The notes: a model not told the origin generated them from the sequence alone. 64,000 bases of DNA from Azophilus sp965116165 (GCA_965116165.1 OZ220484.1:434001-498000); one strand, 5' to 3'; numbered from the stretch's first letter, positions 1 to 9,075 are shown. Translations and numbers: made by a program.

Positions 1-411
1 TCGGGCCACCGCATTGAACAGATGCTCGACAAGATCATCGACAACGCCATCGACTTCCACCGCGCCGACAGCCCCATCACCGTGCAGTTCGATGCAAACC
101 GAGGCTACCTGCAAATCACCGTGGCCAATCGGGGCCCGGTGCTGCCGGACGAATCGCAGAAATCCCTATTCGACTCCATGGTGTCGCACCGGGGGCCGCA
201 AAGCCGCATGCATTTTGGCCTCGGGCTCTATGTGGCGCGTGTTATTGCCGAATACCACGGCGGCCATGTGCGCGCGCTGAACCTGGCCGACGGCAGCGGC
301 GTACTCATCATGGTGCAGTTGCCCATCGCCGAAAAGGCACCGCAGCCGCAGCGAATCACCACTGTGGGCGAGACCCGCAACATTGCGTATGCCGTTCAGG
401 CGGGCCGGTAG
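1..411 (+). CDS. Sensor histidine kinase, C-terminal ATPase part (5'-truncated)
   Basis: The reading frame is open from the first base, so only the last 136 residues of a larger protein are present. They form a HATPase_c domain. An N-box-like DKIIDNAIDF lies near the start, and a G2-type glycine loop (FGLGLYVARVIAEYHGG) follows, which bind ATP for autophosphorylation of the upstream histidine. The G1 box is atypical (ANRGPVLPDE). The LFDSMVS segment before the glycine loop recalls the kinases of dedicated proteobacterial sortase systems, but that is from memory and weak. The gene ends convergently with the metallo-beta-lactamase-fold gene, overlapping it by 16 bases. The sensor domain and cognate regulator lie outside the window. 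Confidence 0.85.
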   Translation, partial: SGHRIEQMLDKIIDNAIDFHRADSPITVQFDANRGYLQITVANRGPVLPDESQKSLFDSMVSHRGPQSRMHFGLGLYVARVIAEYHGGHVRALNLADGSGVLIMVQLPIAEKAPQPQRITTVGETRNIAYAVQAGR

Positions 412-1298
412 ATGCTCGCCAGACCCGGCTCGCCGTCGGTCGCGAGTTCGCCTTTTTGCACCAAATAGACCGCCGCCGCCAGCACGCTGCGGGCGGCCGC
501 GGGGTGCATGAATTCCGGTAGGTCGGTATACATCAAAGGCACCATCTCTTTGATTTCGAACACGCCGTCCGCCACACAGGCAAAAATCTGCTCCTCTCGC
601 TCCCGCCGATGGGCGATGAAGGCCGACACCAGGGGCTTTGGATCGTCGATGCAGGGTCCATGTGTTGGCCAATACACGCGGTCGTCCCGCTCGAGTAGGC
701 GTTGTAGGCTCGCCATGTAGGCGGCCATATCGCCATCCGGCGGCGAAATAATGCTGGTTGACCAGCCCATGACATGATCGCCGGTAAACAGGGCCGCGCT
801 GCCCCGCAATTGATAACACATGTGGTTGGAGGTATGGCCGGGGGTATAGATGCATTCCACCGCCCAGTCATCGCCATGAATCACATCGCCATCGCGCACC
901 CGCCAATCCGGCTCGAACTCCATGTCGCCCCCCTCCTCCACCGGGACACCAGGCTCCAGCTTGCCGGCGCCGTGTGGGCCGTAGGCATAGGTCTTGGCGT
1001 CCGTATGCTCCTTGAGTAATCGGCATCCCGGGGAATGATCCATGTGCGTGTGGGTCACCAAAAGGTGGGTGATGGTTTCCCCTTGCAGACCATCGAGCAG
1101 GGCCCTGATGTGCGGCGGATCGGCGGGCCCCGGATCGACAACCGCCACCTTGCCGCGGCCAAGAATGTAGGTGCCCGTGCCATAAAGCGTGAACGGGCTG
1201 GGATTGCGGGCCACCAACCGGCGTATGCCCGGCGCCACCTCGGCGACCTCGCCGTAGGTGAAATCCAGCTCGCGGCGGAAAGGAATGCGTACGTTCAT
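396..1298 (-). CDS. Metallo-beta-lactamase-fold hydrolase
   Basis: A 300-residue MBL-fold protein. The metal-binding motif is THTHMDHSPG (residues about 82-91), followed by downstream ligands in YTPGHTSNH and FTGDH. The roughly 80-residue C-terminal tail resembles the winged-helix extension of LACTB2-like hydrolases, so a role as a hydrolase or nuclease of that group is possible; the substrate is unknown. The ATG at 1298 lies two bases after the stop of the kinase-like gene, with a GGGAG ribosome site inside that gene's end. It is therefore the third gene of a MORN/kinase/MBL operon and is probably translationally coupled. No signal peptide is seen, so it is likely cytoplasmic. Confidence 0.85.
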   Translation of the reverse strand: MNVRIPFRRELDFTYGEVAEVAPGIRRLVARNPSPFTLYGTGTYILGRGKVAVVDPGPADPPHIRALLDGLQGETITHLLVTHTHMDHSPGCRLLKEHTDAKTYAYGPHGAGKLEPGVPVEEGGDMEFEPDWRVRDGDVIHGDDWAVECIYTPGHTSNHMCYQLRGSAALFTGDHVMGWSTSIISPPDGDMAAYMASLQRLLERDDRVYWPTHGPCIDDPKPLVSAFIAHRREREEQIFACVADGVFEIKEMVPLMYTDLPEFMHPAAARSVLAAAVYLVQKGELATDGEPGLASIYRPA

Positions 1299-1300
1299 CT

Positions 1301-3559
1301 CTACTCCCAGGATTCGCGAAGGGCGCGCCAGGTCGGCACATCCGGTGTAACGGTCAGGGCAAGTTCCAAGTATTGCTTGGCCTCCTCGTCAAGACCAACC
1401 GCGTGGGCCTCCACGGCCACCTCCACCAGGCGCGCGGCCGCCTGTCCCAAGAGGCTTTCGGCTCGTGCATTGCCCGGATCAATGCGCTCGGCTTCACGTA
1501 ACAGGGCAATGGCGTTCTGTTCGGGGGGATCTGTAATCAAGCCTTGTCGCAGCAGGGACTCCGCCTCCCGCAGGTTGTCGGCAACCGCCGCCAGGTCGGC
1601 AATCCGTTGGTCCATTCGGTTGCGGATTTGCAACAACTCGTCCGACTCGACCCCGGCCGCGCTTGTCTGATCGACGAGGCTACCGAGACCAATGAAGTCG
1701 TCTTCTTCCAGCATTCGACTCGCCTGGGTCAACAATTGTGAGGTCACTTCGCTAAGGCCCTGCCGGGCCAGGGCGTTGTCGGGGGCCGTGGCCAGCACCC
1801 GATTGTACAACTCCGCGGCATTTTCACCGGGCGGGGTTACCAGCATACCCGCGACGCGATAGGTGCGGGCCTGTTGCAACAATGTTTCAATCGCCGCCTG
1901 AGCGGTGGTCGCCTGTTGGATTTCAGCTCGAATCCCGGGCAAGAGGGGCGAATCGCTATTGGCGGCCGTCGCCCGTTCAAGAAAGCTGATCGCCGCCGGC
2001 ACATCACCCTGTTCGATGGCCTCATGCGCCAGACCCGCATAATGTTCTCCCAGGGCATCAAGTTCCCTGAGCGCCACCGGATGCTCCGGCGCAAGCCGCA
2101 TGACCTCCTGATAAGCCTGAATGGCCGTCGTTGCCGTGGGTATGTCGGAGAGCCCGTGGCTCTGCAGCAAGGCCTGGGTGCTCGCCAGCAGGGTTTCCGC
2201 AGCCCTACGGTCGGCGAGTTGCCCCTCAAGATCGGCGAGGGCGGTATAATTGGGAAAGGCGGTGGACATCTCGGCCAGTTTCGCTTCCGCTTGGGTGAGA
2301 TCGTTCCTTAGCAAGGACTCGATGATGCCGGCCTGCCACTGTTCCGCGAGACCCGCGAGCGATGCCCGGGCCTCCGCGTGCGTGGCATCAATCGCCAATA
2401 CACGCCGATAACCGGCAACAATGGTCGACAGACTTTGATTGGGATCCACGTGTAGCGATTGCGCATCGAGCCAGGCTGTTCGCAGCCGCCTGTCCTCGGT
2501 GAGTTGCAATTCACTCAGCAAGGTACCAAGCCAGGGCGGGGGGGCATTGAGCAGATAAACGGCGCCAATAGCCGCCACGATCAATAGCGATATTGTCGCC
2601 AGAATGTGCCCCGTGGATCGCCGGCGGCGGCGCAATCGCTGTTCCTGGCGCCCCGAATCGACCGGCACTGTCACGAGGCTGGCGGTAACCGCCCGAATCT
2701 CATCGGTCGAGACCGCCACGGACTTGAACGTGGTATCGCTTAGCGACGGGTTGTGGCTTGCCTCCTCCAAGGCCGCCGCCAAGTCGATACCTCGCTGAAA
2801 TCGTCGCTCCGGGTCGGCGGCGAGCCCCCGGTCGACAATGGGTTGTAGAGCGCTTAGGTGCGAGGGTAGCCTCGATGGCCGTTCGGTAAAATGATCCGCA
2901 TCACCGAATGCGATGGCACCGGCCTGTCGCGGTGTTCGGCCTGTCGTTACGTAGTGCAATACAGCGCACAGGCTATAGAGGTCGCTTCGAAAGTCGACGG
3001 CTCGACCCGCGACCTGTTCCGGACTCATGTATCCGGGCGAGCCGGCCCGGGCAGCAAAGCCAGCCGGCGGTTGGACCCCATCCGTCCACCAGCCGCCGCT
3101 GAAGTCGGTAAGAATCGGCCTGTCATCCGATCGGAAGAGAATATTCTCGGGTCGAACATCCAAATGTAGGAAGCCCCGGTTGTGCGCATGGTCAAGGGCA
3201 CATCCGACAACATGCATTACCCTGACGAGATCGCGCATTCGCAATCCTGTTCCCAGGCGTTGGCCAAGGTTGGTGCCGACAATGTACTCAAGCACAAAAA
3301 CCCGGGTCGCGCCGTGCTGGAGGATTTCGTATATCGGAACGATGTCGCGGTGTTGGAGCTTTGGGATGGTATTTCCGGGCGGGTTGTTGAGTGGGTACCG
3401 AGGCGCCTTGCCGCAGTCGAAATCCAGAGGCGTGAATTTCAGGACGACCCGTCGCTCCCGAGCCTTTTGCCAAGCAAGACAGACTTGCCGAACGGCGCTT
3501 GATGCGAGTTCCCGCTCGATCTGAAACCCGGGCAAATCAATGCTGGCTTCGAGTGGCAT
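1301..3559 (-). CDS. Ser/Thr protein kinase-like protein with membrane anchor and TPR-like C-terminus
   Basis: About 752 residues. The first 270 form a Hanks-type kinase fold: a lysine in VVLKF, a catalytic-loop HLDVRPEN, a DFS in place of the usual DFG, and an APE-like GYMSPEQ followed by DFRSDLYSLC. The N-lobe glycine-rich loop is not recognisable. A single hydrophobic helix (around residues 325-345, ISLLIVAAIGAVYLL) is followed by about 400 residues of helical, TPR-like repeats, probably periplasmic. The start chosen is ATG 3559; an upstream TTG at 3577 would add six residues. It sits 27 bases downstream of the MORN gene and two bases before the MBL gene, so the three probably share a transcript. 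Activity is uncertain given the altered motifs. Confidence 0.82.
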   Translation of the reverse strand: MPLEASIDLPGFQIERELASSAVRQVCLAWQKARERRVVLKFTPLDFDCGKAPRYPLNNPPGNTIPKLQHRDIVPIYEILQHGATRVFVLEYIVGTNLGQRLGTGLRMRDLVRVMHVVGCALDHAHNRGFLHLDVRPENILFRSDDRPILTDFSGGWWTDGVQPPAGFAARAGSPGYMSPEQVAGRAVDFRSDLYSLCAVLHYVTTGRTPRQAGAIAFGDADHFTERPSRLPSHLSALQPIVDRGLAADPERRFQRGIDLAAALEEASHNPSLSDTTFKSVAVSTDEIRAVTASLVTVPVDSGRQEQRLRRRRRSTGHILATISLLIVAAIGAVYLLNAPPPWLGTLLSELQLTEDRRLRTAWLDAQSLHVDPNQSLSTIVAGYRRVLAIDATHAEARASLAGLAEQWQAGIIESLLRNDLTQAEAKLAEMSTAFPNYTALADLEGQLADRRAAETLLASTQALLQSHGLSDIPTATTAIQAYQEVMRLAPEHPVALRELDALGEHYAGLAHEAIEQGDVPAAISFLERATAANSDSPLLPGIRAEIQQATTAQAAIETLLQQARTYRVAGMLVTPPGENAAELYNRVLATAPDNALARQGLSEVTSQLLTQASRMLEEDDFIGLGSLVDQTSAAGVESDELLQIRNRMDQRIADLAAVADNLREAESLLRQGLITDPPEQNAIALLREAERIDPGNARAESLLGQAAARLVEVAVEAHAVGLDEEAKQYLELALTVTPDVPTWRALRESWE

Positions 3560-3586
3560 CGGCGCCTGCCGTTTCAATGGGGCGTC

Positions 3587-4618
3587 CTAAGTGCCCGCGA
3601 GCTTCAGCGGCTGCGGGCGCCCTTCCACGAGGTTGCCAAGTAGAAAGTAGCCGCTGACGATCACGTAGTCGCCGTCGAGGCTTGCCGCCAGACCATGTCC
3701 GTGCGCCAAACCGTTGATGCAGGTACTTTCGTCAAACATCCACTGTCGTTCGAGCAGCGTTAATCGGCACGTGGCTTTTTCGACGAGAGGCCGAGACCAG
3801 GCAAGATTACCCCCGGCCCACTGCTGAAGTTCCGTCGATCGTTCGGGCGTACGCTTGACACCGTAGCCGTGCATGACGTCGTTGGCGAACTGGCCATTGA
3901 ATACGGTGCCGTCCCGCCAAAACAAAGTTCCCAACCCAGCCCGCACATTGTTCTCGAATTGGCCTTCGTAGCGGTTGCCGTTCGGCCAGGTGAGTGTCCC
4001 GATCCCGGACTTGGCGCCGTTGACGAATTGACCTTCGTAGCGACGGCCGTCCGGCCAGCTAAAGACGCCGGCACCGTGCATTTGACCGTCAACGAATGAT
4101 CCTTCATAGGTTTCCCCGCTCACCCAGGCAAATCGCGCCGAGCCGCTGCGCTTCCCCCGGTCGAATCGGCCCTCGTAGCGACCCATGTCGTGCAACACCA
4201 ACACGCCCCGGCCATGCATGCGATTGTTGGAAAATTCCCCGTCGTAGCGGTCACCGTTGGACCACAGCAGCGTTCCCCGTCCCGAGCGCCTGCCGTCCAC
4301 AAACTGTCCCTCGTAGCGCCGGCCACCCGACCAGATTAGGATGCCCTTGCCGTTTCTGCGGCCGTTTGCAAATTGCCCCTCGTAGCTTCGGCCATCCGTT
4401 CCGGTAAATACGCCCATTCCGTGTCGCTGGTTGGCCAGAAATTCTCCCTCGTAGCGATTACCGTTGGCCCAGGTGTAGACACCCTGTCCCTGCCGTTCTC
4501 CATCGACCACCTGCCCAACATAGACATCGCCGTTTTGATACTCAATGCGGCGCTCGGCCGCCTCGGCTCCGCTGCAAAGCAGCAGTGCCGCAAACAACCA
4601 GCCGGGGGTGCTCGGCAC
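3587..4618 (-). CDS. Exported MORN-repeat protein
   Basis: About 343 residues. A short hydrophobic N-terminus ending GAEAA looks like a signal peptide. Roughly ten MORN repeats follow, each of the form G.RYEGQF.NG...G.G...W, running from about residue 25 to 260, then a non-repeat C-terminal domain of about 80 residues with two cysteines. MORN repeats form extended beta-hairpin scaffolds that bind proteins or lipids. I chose the GTG at 4618 because it starts directly at the signal peptide; an in-frame ATG at 4711 would add 31 residues that look non-coding and spoil the signal. First gene of the operon with the kinase-like and MBL genes; exact function unknown. Confidence 0.8.
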   Translation of the reverse strand: MPSTPGWLFAALLLCSGAEAAERRIEYQNGDVYVGQVVDGERQGQGVYTWANGNRYEGEFLANQRHGMGVFTGTDGRSYEGQFANGRRNGKGILIWSGGRRYEGQFVDGRRSGRGTLLWSNGDRYDGEFSNNRMHGRGVLVLHDMGRYEGRFDRGKRSGSARFAWVSGETYEGSFVDGQMHGAGVFSWPDGRRYEGQFVNGAKSGIGTLTWPNGNRYEGQFENNVRAGLGTLFWRDGTVFNGQFANDVMHGYGVKRTPERSTELQQWAGGNLAWSRPLVEKATCRLTLLERQWMFDESTCINGLAHGHGLAASLDGDYVIVSGYFLLGNLVEGRPQPLKLAGT

Positions 4619-4795
4619 TGTATAATTTCCGCTCAATGCTTTACGGCCTGGCGCATGGGCGGGATGATCCGCATATCCCATGTGCGGCGCGGCATTCGAT
4701 TTAAAGTTCATCTATGCCGCCCTCTCGAAATCGCTTTTCGCCAAGCCGCAATCGGGACAGTACCAGTCATCGAAAATATCTTCCCAAAGGGCACG

Positions 4796-4841
4796 AGTGC
4801 TCCATCCCACTGATAATGCCGCATCAGTGGGATGGAGCACT
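4796..4841. repeat. Perfect 19-bp inverted repeat between pyk and the MORN gene
   Basis: Two perfect 19-base arms (4796-4814 and 4823-4841) separated by 8 bases. The hairpin starts five bases beyond the pyk stop and could act as a transcription terminator or mRNA-end structure, although no T-run follows on either strand. The arm core (AGTGCTCCATCC) recurs at 14257-14268 after xthA and in degenerate form near 59923 upstream of fabD, which points to a dispersed repeat rather than a simple terminator. Confidence 0.75.
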
Positions 4842-4845
4842 AGAT

Positions 4846-6285
4846 TCAACTTCCTGAACATGATGTTTTTGCGGTTTCATCGCCTAGGAAACGAATTTGG
4901 ATAGCGTCGGTCTTGGCCCCCGCCAACACATCGGAGATCACCACCACCTTGGCACCCTCACCGAGCCCTTCGCGCACCCCGAGGACGCGTAGTGCGCGTT
5001 GCAGGGATTTCTCGGGTTCCAGGCTGAATTCCGTGCGGTAGCTCGTCACGGCGCGGTTCAGTGTTAGGCGCCGTCGGGTGCGGCTGTCGTTTGTAAAGGC
5101 GAAAATCGGCACCGACGGCGGCCTGGCGTTGGTGACCAGATCGGCCATCACCCCGCGGCGGGTGACCACCAGAATACCCGCCGCACTGATCGATTCCGCG
5201 AGTGCCACGGCGTGAATGGCGAGTTGCTGTTTGTCATTTTCCGCAACCAAATCCCGCTCATAGCCGAGGCCGGGGTATTTCTCCGAAGTGCGGGTGATCG
5301 AGTCAAGCTGTTCAACACAGCGCACCGGGTGGTTGCCGACGCTGGTCTCCCCGGACAGCATGACCGCATCGGCGCCCTCGTACACGGCATTCGCCACATC
5401 GGTGACCTCGGCCCGGGTCGGAATGGGATTGTCGATCATCGATTCGAGAAGATGGGTGGCAACGATGCAGCGCTTGCCCCACTTCGCACAGGTGTAGGCG
5501 ATGCGGCGCTGGACATTGGGCAAATCCGCGATATCGGTCTCGATGCCGAGGTCACCGCGCGCAACCATGACCCCATCCGATGCCCGCGCAATCTGCTCCA
5601 GGTTGGCAACACCCTCGGAATCTTCGATCTTCGCGAGGATGCAGGGGCGGCCTTTGCGATTGCCCAGGATCGTGCGCAGTTCATGCACATCGTCGGCCGA
5701 GCGCACGAACGATAGGGCAATAAAGTCGATCTCGTGCGCCATTCCAAACTCCACATCGGCGCGGTCCTTCTGCGTGATGGCCGGCAGGTTCAGGCGCACC
5801 CCAGGTAGGTTTACGTGCCGCTTGCTGCCAAGCTGGCCACCGTCGATGACCTCGCAGACAAGCTGTTTGGCCTCCACCTGCAGCACTTTGAAGTTGATCA
5901 GCCCGTTGTCCACGGTGATGCGGCTGCCTCGACGGGCGATTTCCGCCAGTTCGCGATAGTTGACATGGATGGAGGATGTTTCCACCTCGTCCGGATCCCG
6001 GACGCTAAGCGTAACCACCTCGCCGGGCGCCAAATCGATGGGCTCGTTGATGTCGCCGGTGCGAATCTCCGGCCCCTGGGTATCCAGCATGATGGAGATG
6101 GGCCGCCGACCTTTGCGGTTCAGTGTCTTGATCCAATTAATGATTTTTTCGGCGCCGGCGTGATCCGCGTGCGACATGTTCAAGCGCACCATGTCCATGC
6201 CGGCCTGGGCCATCCGTTCCAAGACGGGATAGCTCGTGGTCGCCGGACCAATCGTGCAAATAATTTTGGTGCGCCGGAACGCCAT
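4846..6285 (-). CDS. pyk: Pyruvate kinase
   Basis: 479 residues, the normal length. Converts phosphoenolpyruvate and ADP to pyruvate and ATP at the end of glycolysis, in the cytoplasm. The N-terminus (RRTKIICTIGPATTS) and the active-site region ILAKIEDSEGVANL, with MVARGDLGIE after it, are typical; the substrate-loop motif DAVMLSGETSVG is intact. A C-terminal alpha/beta domain is present. Its ATG overlaps the stop of the aldolase gene by one base (TAATG), so the two are translationally coupled. The 3' end runs into a perfect hairpin at 4796-4841. Confidence 0.97.
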   Translation of the reverse strand: MAFRRTKIICTIGPATTSYPVLERMAQAGMDMVRLNMSHADHAGAEKIINWIKTLNRKGRRPISIMLDTQGPEIRTGDINEPIDLAPGEVVTLSVRDPDEVETSSIHVNYRELAEIARRGSRITVDNGLINFKVLQVEAKQLVCEVIDGGQLGSKRHVNLPGVRLNLPAITQKDRADVEFGMAHEIDFIALSFVRSADDVHELRTILGNRKGRPCILAKIEDSEGVANLEQIARASDGVMVARGDLGIETDIADLPNVQRRIAYTCAKWGKRCIVATHLLESMIDNPIPTRAEVTDVANAVYEGADAVMLSGETSVGNHPVRCVEQLDSITRTSEKYPGLGYERDLVAENDKQQLAIHAVALAESISAAGILVVTRRGVMADLVTNARPPSVPIFAFTNDSRTRRRLTLNRAVTSYRTEFSLEPEKSLQRALRVLGVREGLGEGAKVVVISDVLAGAKTDAIQIRFLGDETAKTSCSGS

Positions 6286-7094
6286 TATTGCCCTGTCGCG
6301 GATGTTGTTGTGGTTTCCTCGCGCGCCTGCGCCAAGCCAGCCCGCGCGGCGGCCAGACCGGCGCGGGCGGCTCCTGTCATGAAACCCACATCGGAACCGA
6401 GCGTCACCAGATTGAAACCAAGGTCGAGATAGCGCCGCGTATATTTCAAGCTCGATGTGTGGATGCCGGTCGCCACGCCCCGCGCCCGCCCGGCATCGCG
6501 GATACGCAGCACCGTTTCCGCATGCAACGGGTGGTCATTGTCGCCAGTGGGCGCAAGGCCCAGCGCCAACGCCAAATCCGACGGACCGATGTAGACGCCA
6601 TCCAACCCCGGCGTCGCAGCAATCTCGTCCACCTTGTCGACGCCCTCGGCGGTTTCAATCATGGCGATGCACGCGATTTGCCGATTGGCTTCGGCCGCAT
6701 ACCCGTACCCGCCATAGACGGCGGCGCGAATAGGCCCAAAGGAACGGTTGCCATCCGGCGGATAGCGGCATGCCGCCACAGCCCGCTCCGCTTCCGCCTG
6801 GTTATTGACCGTCGGCACGATAACACCATAGGCGCCGGCGTCCAGCACTTTCATGATCTCGTAGGGTTCGTTCCAGGGTACCCGCACCATCGGGGTGGCG
6901 TCTCCGGTGGAGATGGCCGGCAGCATGTGGGTGAGATCTCGATAGTCCAGCAGCCCATGCTGCAGGTCGATACACACCCAGTCGAATCCCAGGCCACCCA
7001 TGATCTCCGCCGAATGGGTGTTGGCCAGGGAGAGCCAGCACCCAATGGTTCGGCGGTTGTCCCGCCATGCGGCCAGCGCCTTGTTTTCACGCAT
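6285..7094 (-). CDS. HpcH/HpaI-family aldolase
   Basis: About 269 residues of the class II pyruvate-aldolase family (2-keto-3-deoxy or 2,4-dihydroxyhept-2-enedioate aldolase type), which cleaves or forms 4-hydroxy-2-oxo acids using a divalent metal. Visible family marks: GFDWVCIDLQHG near residue 37, PMVRVPWNEP, GAYGVIVPTVN, RSFGPIRA, and the metal-proximal MIETAEGVD with GVYIGPSDLA. I chose ATG 7094, which has GGAGG nine bases upstream; the in-frame GTG at 7100 would place that site too close. It produces pyruvate if degradative, which fits its coupling to pyk. The exact substrate cannot be told from sequence. Confidence 0.9.
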   Translation of the reverse strand: MRENKALAAWRDNRRTIGCWLSLANTHSAEIMGGLGFDWVCIDLQHGLLDYRDLTHMLPAISTGDATPMVRVPWNEPYEIMKVLDAGAYGVIVPTVNNQAEAERAVAACRYPPDGNRSFGPIRAAVYGGYGYAAEANRQIACIAMIETAEGVDKVDEIAATPGLDGVYIGPSDLALALGLAPTGDNDHPLHAETVLRIRDAGRARGVATGIHTSSLKYTRRYLDLGFNLVTLGSDVGFMTGAARAGLAAARAGLAQAREETTTTSATGQ

Positions 7095-7126
7095 ATCCAC
7101 AGACCTCCACTGGAAAACCTACACGG

Positions 7127-7318
7127 TCATTTGCCGAATTTGTGTCTAAGGGTGTACCAACTGGGATAGGGAATGGTTCTTGGATCCTTCTTCGATGTCC
7201 AGAATCGCACGACCCGGCCGTCCGATAAACGAAGCGCCTTGGCTACTTTTTTGTTGGATAGCCCCTTGCGGTCCATCCACTCGCGAAGTTCTTCCGGGGT
7301 TGGCGGATATTTCTTCAT
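7127..7318 (-). CDS. Small helix-turn-helix protein
   Basis: 63 residues starting MKKYPPTPEELREWMDRKGL. The segment GLSNKKVAKALRLSDGRVVR fits an XRE-like helix-turn-helix, and the basic C-terminal half (RFWTSKKDPRTIPYPSWYTL) resembles small phage- or transposon-type DNA-binding proteins. An upstream in-frame extension to 7441 overlaps the neighbouring gene and looks non-coding, so I start at 7318; no strong ribosome site is visible. It lies between the aldolase and the membrane protein with the same orientation. No target can be named. Confidence 0.6.
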   Translation of the reverse strand: MKKYPPTPEELREWMDRKGLSNKKVAKALRLSDGRVVRFWTSKKDPRTIPYPSWYTLRHKFGK

Positions 7319-7421
7319 TGTCGGCACGGATCTGGGATGTCCAATCCTATACCAGACGATGGTATTTGAGGGTATCGCCGAAGCCTCTCGGCAGCAATTC
7401 CCTACCGCGCCGGACAGCGCG

Positions 7422-8387
7422 CTAGCCGGTTCCGCCCGCAAAAGAAATACCCGCCAGCGCGAGCAACACGCTGATCACCAACCCGGTAAATGCCTTGAAC
7501 GCATCCATACCCACCAGTTTTGCCGTATCCATAAGGTTGCGGCCAGGCGTTTGCAGGGTCATCGCCAACTCGCGACCGGCCAACAGCCCCAGAAATACCC
7601 AGGTGGTGCTCATGGGCATGTTGCTCCATTCCTTAAAGACCAGTAGGACCACACCGTAGAGGAAGTCGATGATGGTGGCCGAGCGTGTATCGGCGGTCAT
7701 TGTCTTGGAGGTGACGATTCTTTGAATGGCACCGCCGTGTTGGTAGAAGATAAAGCCCTGTATGACCAGCAGCAGCCCGATGCTGGCGATTAGCGCTCCG
7801 GGTTCGATAACGCGGGGCAGAAACACGAAGATATTGGCCAAATCCTGAATGAGCCACTGGCTCCATAGAAAAGCCGTGGTTGCCCATTGCAACACGACCC
7901 AGTGGAATGCCTGGGCTTCCCTGGTATCCGCCTCGCGGCTTAGATAGTCGGTCATTTTTTTGATCAACAGATAGAGCAGTATCGCGACGATAAAGGCGAC
8001 CAGATAGCCGGAGAGGGACTTGACCAGCATGGAGCCGATATTGCCGGGTGCAAATACGCTCAACGCCAGAAAGGTGGTGCTGACAGGCACGCCGCGGCGG
8101 GTGAGCACCAACAGGGTGAAAGGCGCCAGCACATGCAGCCAGTTGACGCCACCGGCCGGTGGAGGGAAGGCTTCAAGGCGCCCGTAGGCCGGGTCGCCGC
8201 TGTTGGTGAACCAGCCGTAAACAAGCACGGCAACCAAAATGCCGCTGCCGAATATCCACATTACCCACCAGGGGCGATGAGCATTGGAGGAGAGAAAGGT
8301 GCCGAGTGTTTGGATGGAATCGTTGGAAATTACCGAATAGGCGGCCAGCGCAAAGCCCAGGATCATTAAGATTTCCGGCAATGTCAT
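7422..8387 (-). CDS. Multi-pass membrane protein resembling PiT phosphate permeases
   Basis: About 321 residues with some eight hydrophobic segments. Two inverted-repeat-like signatures resemble the PiT family: an N-terminal NDSIQTLGTF (compare N-D-x-x-N-x-x-G-T) and two PxSTT motifs, RGVPVSTTFLAL and NMPMSTTWVFLG. PiT proteins move inorganic phosphate with H+ or Na+ across the inner membrane. The protein is shorter than classical PiT (about 420-500) and the loops differ, so transport of phosphate is an inference. Start ATG 8387 is preceded by a purine-rich GAGAAAG; the longer ORF upstream looks non-coding. Confidence 0.7.
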   Translation of the reverse strand: MTLPEILMILGFALAAYSVISNDSIQTLGTFLSSNAHRPWWVMWIFGSGILVAVLVYGWFTNSGDPAYGRLEAFPPPAGGVNWLHVLAPFTLLVLTRRGVPVSTTFLALSVFAPGNIGSMLVKSLSGYLVAFIVAILLYLLIKKMTDYLSREADTREAQAFHWVVLQWATTAFLWSQWLIQDLANIFVFLPRVIEPGALIASIGLLLVIQGFIFYQHGGAIQRIVTSKTMTADTRSATIIDFLYGVVLLVFKEWSNMPMSTTWVFLGLLAGRELAMTLQTPGRNLMDTAKLVGMDAFKAFTGLVISVLLALAGISFAGGTG

Positions 8388-8650
8388 GCTTTCTCTCGGG
8401 AAAATTTGCGGCGCAGTGTATAGAAACCGGTTGCCGCCAACTACCGCGTTCGCCCGCGAATTGAGATTTGATGTGGTTGCCGACCGCCACAAGAAAACAG
8501 ATGTTGTATCCAGTGCAATCCCGGTACTCGTCCGCCCCGCTACAAGGGTGCACTGTGAATCTGCAGTGCGAACGGCAACAGCATCGTTGAGCTCAATTTC
8601 GCGGCAACCGGCTTAAATGCCGAGTAGAATGAGCGCTCGAACGGCATCCT

Positions 8651-8735
8651 GCCCAGGTGTTGGAATTGGTAGACAAGCTGGATTTAGATTCCAGTGCCGC
8701 AAGGCGTGCGAGTTCGAGTCTCGCCCTGGGCACCA
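8651..8735 (+). tRNA. tRNA-Leu (anticodon UAG)
   Basis: Acceptor arms GCCCAGG and CCTGGGC pair, the gene-encoded CCA is present, and there is a long class II variable arm (GTGCCGCAAGGCGTGC region). The anticodon stem-loop CTGGA-TTTAGAT-TCCAG gives anticodon TAG. The T loop GTTCGAGTC is canonical. Confidence 0.95.
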
Positions 8736-8988
8736 AGCCGCAAGCCGCATGCAGAGCGTCGCATGAATTCCGCTCCTGTTTGTTTGGAGCGATGGCGCTC
8801 CCCGACCCGGCTGAGGCTATTCACAATCTGTCCCGGCCAGTGTTCCGACCGCTTTGATCCGGCGCCGGATCAGGGTCGGCAAGACATAAAAATATCTTTT
8901 AAAATAAATAAGTTATGTTTTAATGTGCACAGTTCGAATGATATGCGTACTTGCGAGACGGGACACTGGCAAGCAAAGGGTTCACAGC

Positions 8989-9075
8989 GCCCGGGTGGTG
9001 AAACTGGTAGACACAAGGGACTTAAAATCCCTCGGCCTTGCGGCCATGCGGGTTCGAGCCCCGCCCCGGGCACCA
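8989..9075 (+). tRNA. tRNA-Leu (anticodon UAA)
   Basis: Acceptor GCCCGGG pairs with CCCGGGC and CCA is encoded. The anticodon stem-loop AGGGA-CTTAAAA-TCCCT gives TAA. A long variable arm (TCGGCCTTGCGGCCATGC region) marks a class II tRNA. The 253 bases separating it from the first tRNA-Leu include a markedly A+T-rich stretch (about 8885-8935) that may hold its promoter. Confidence 0.95.
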
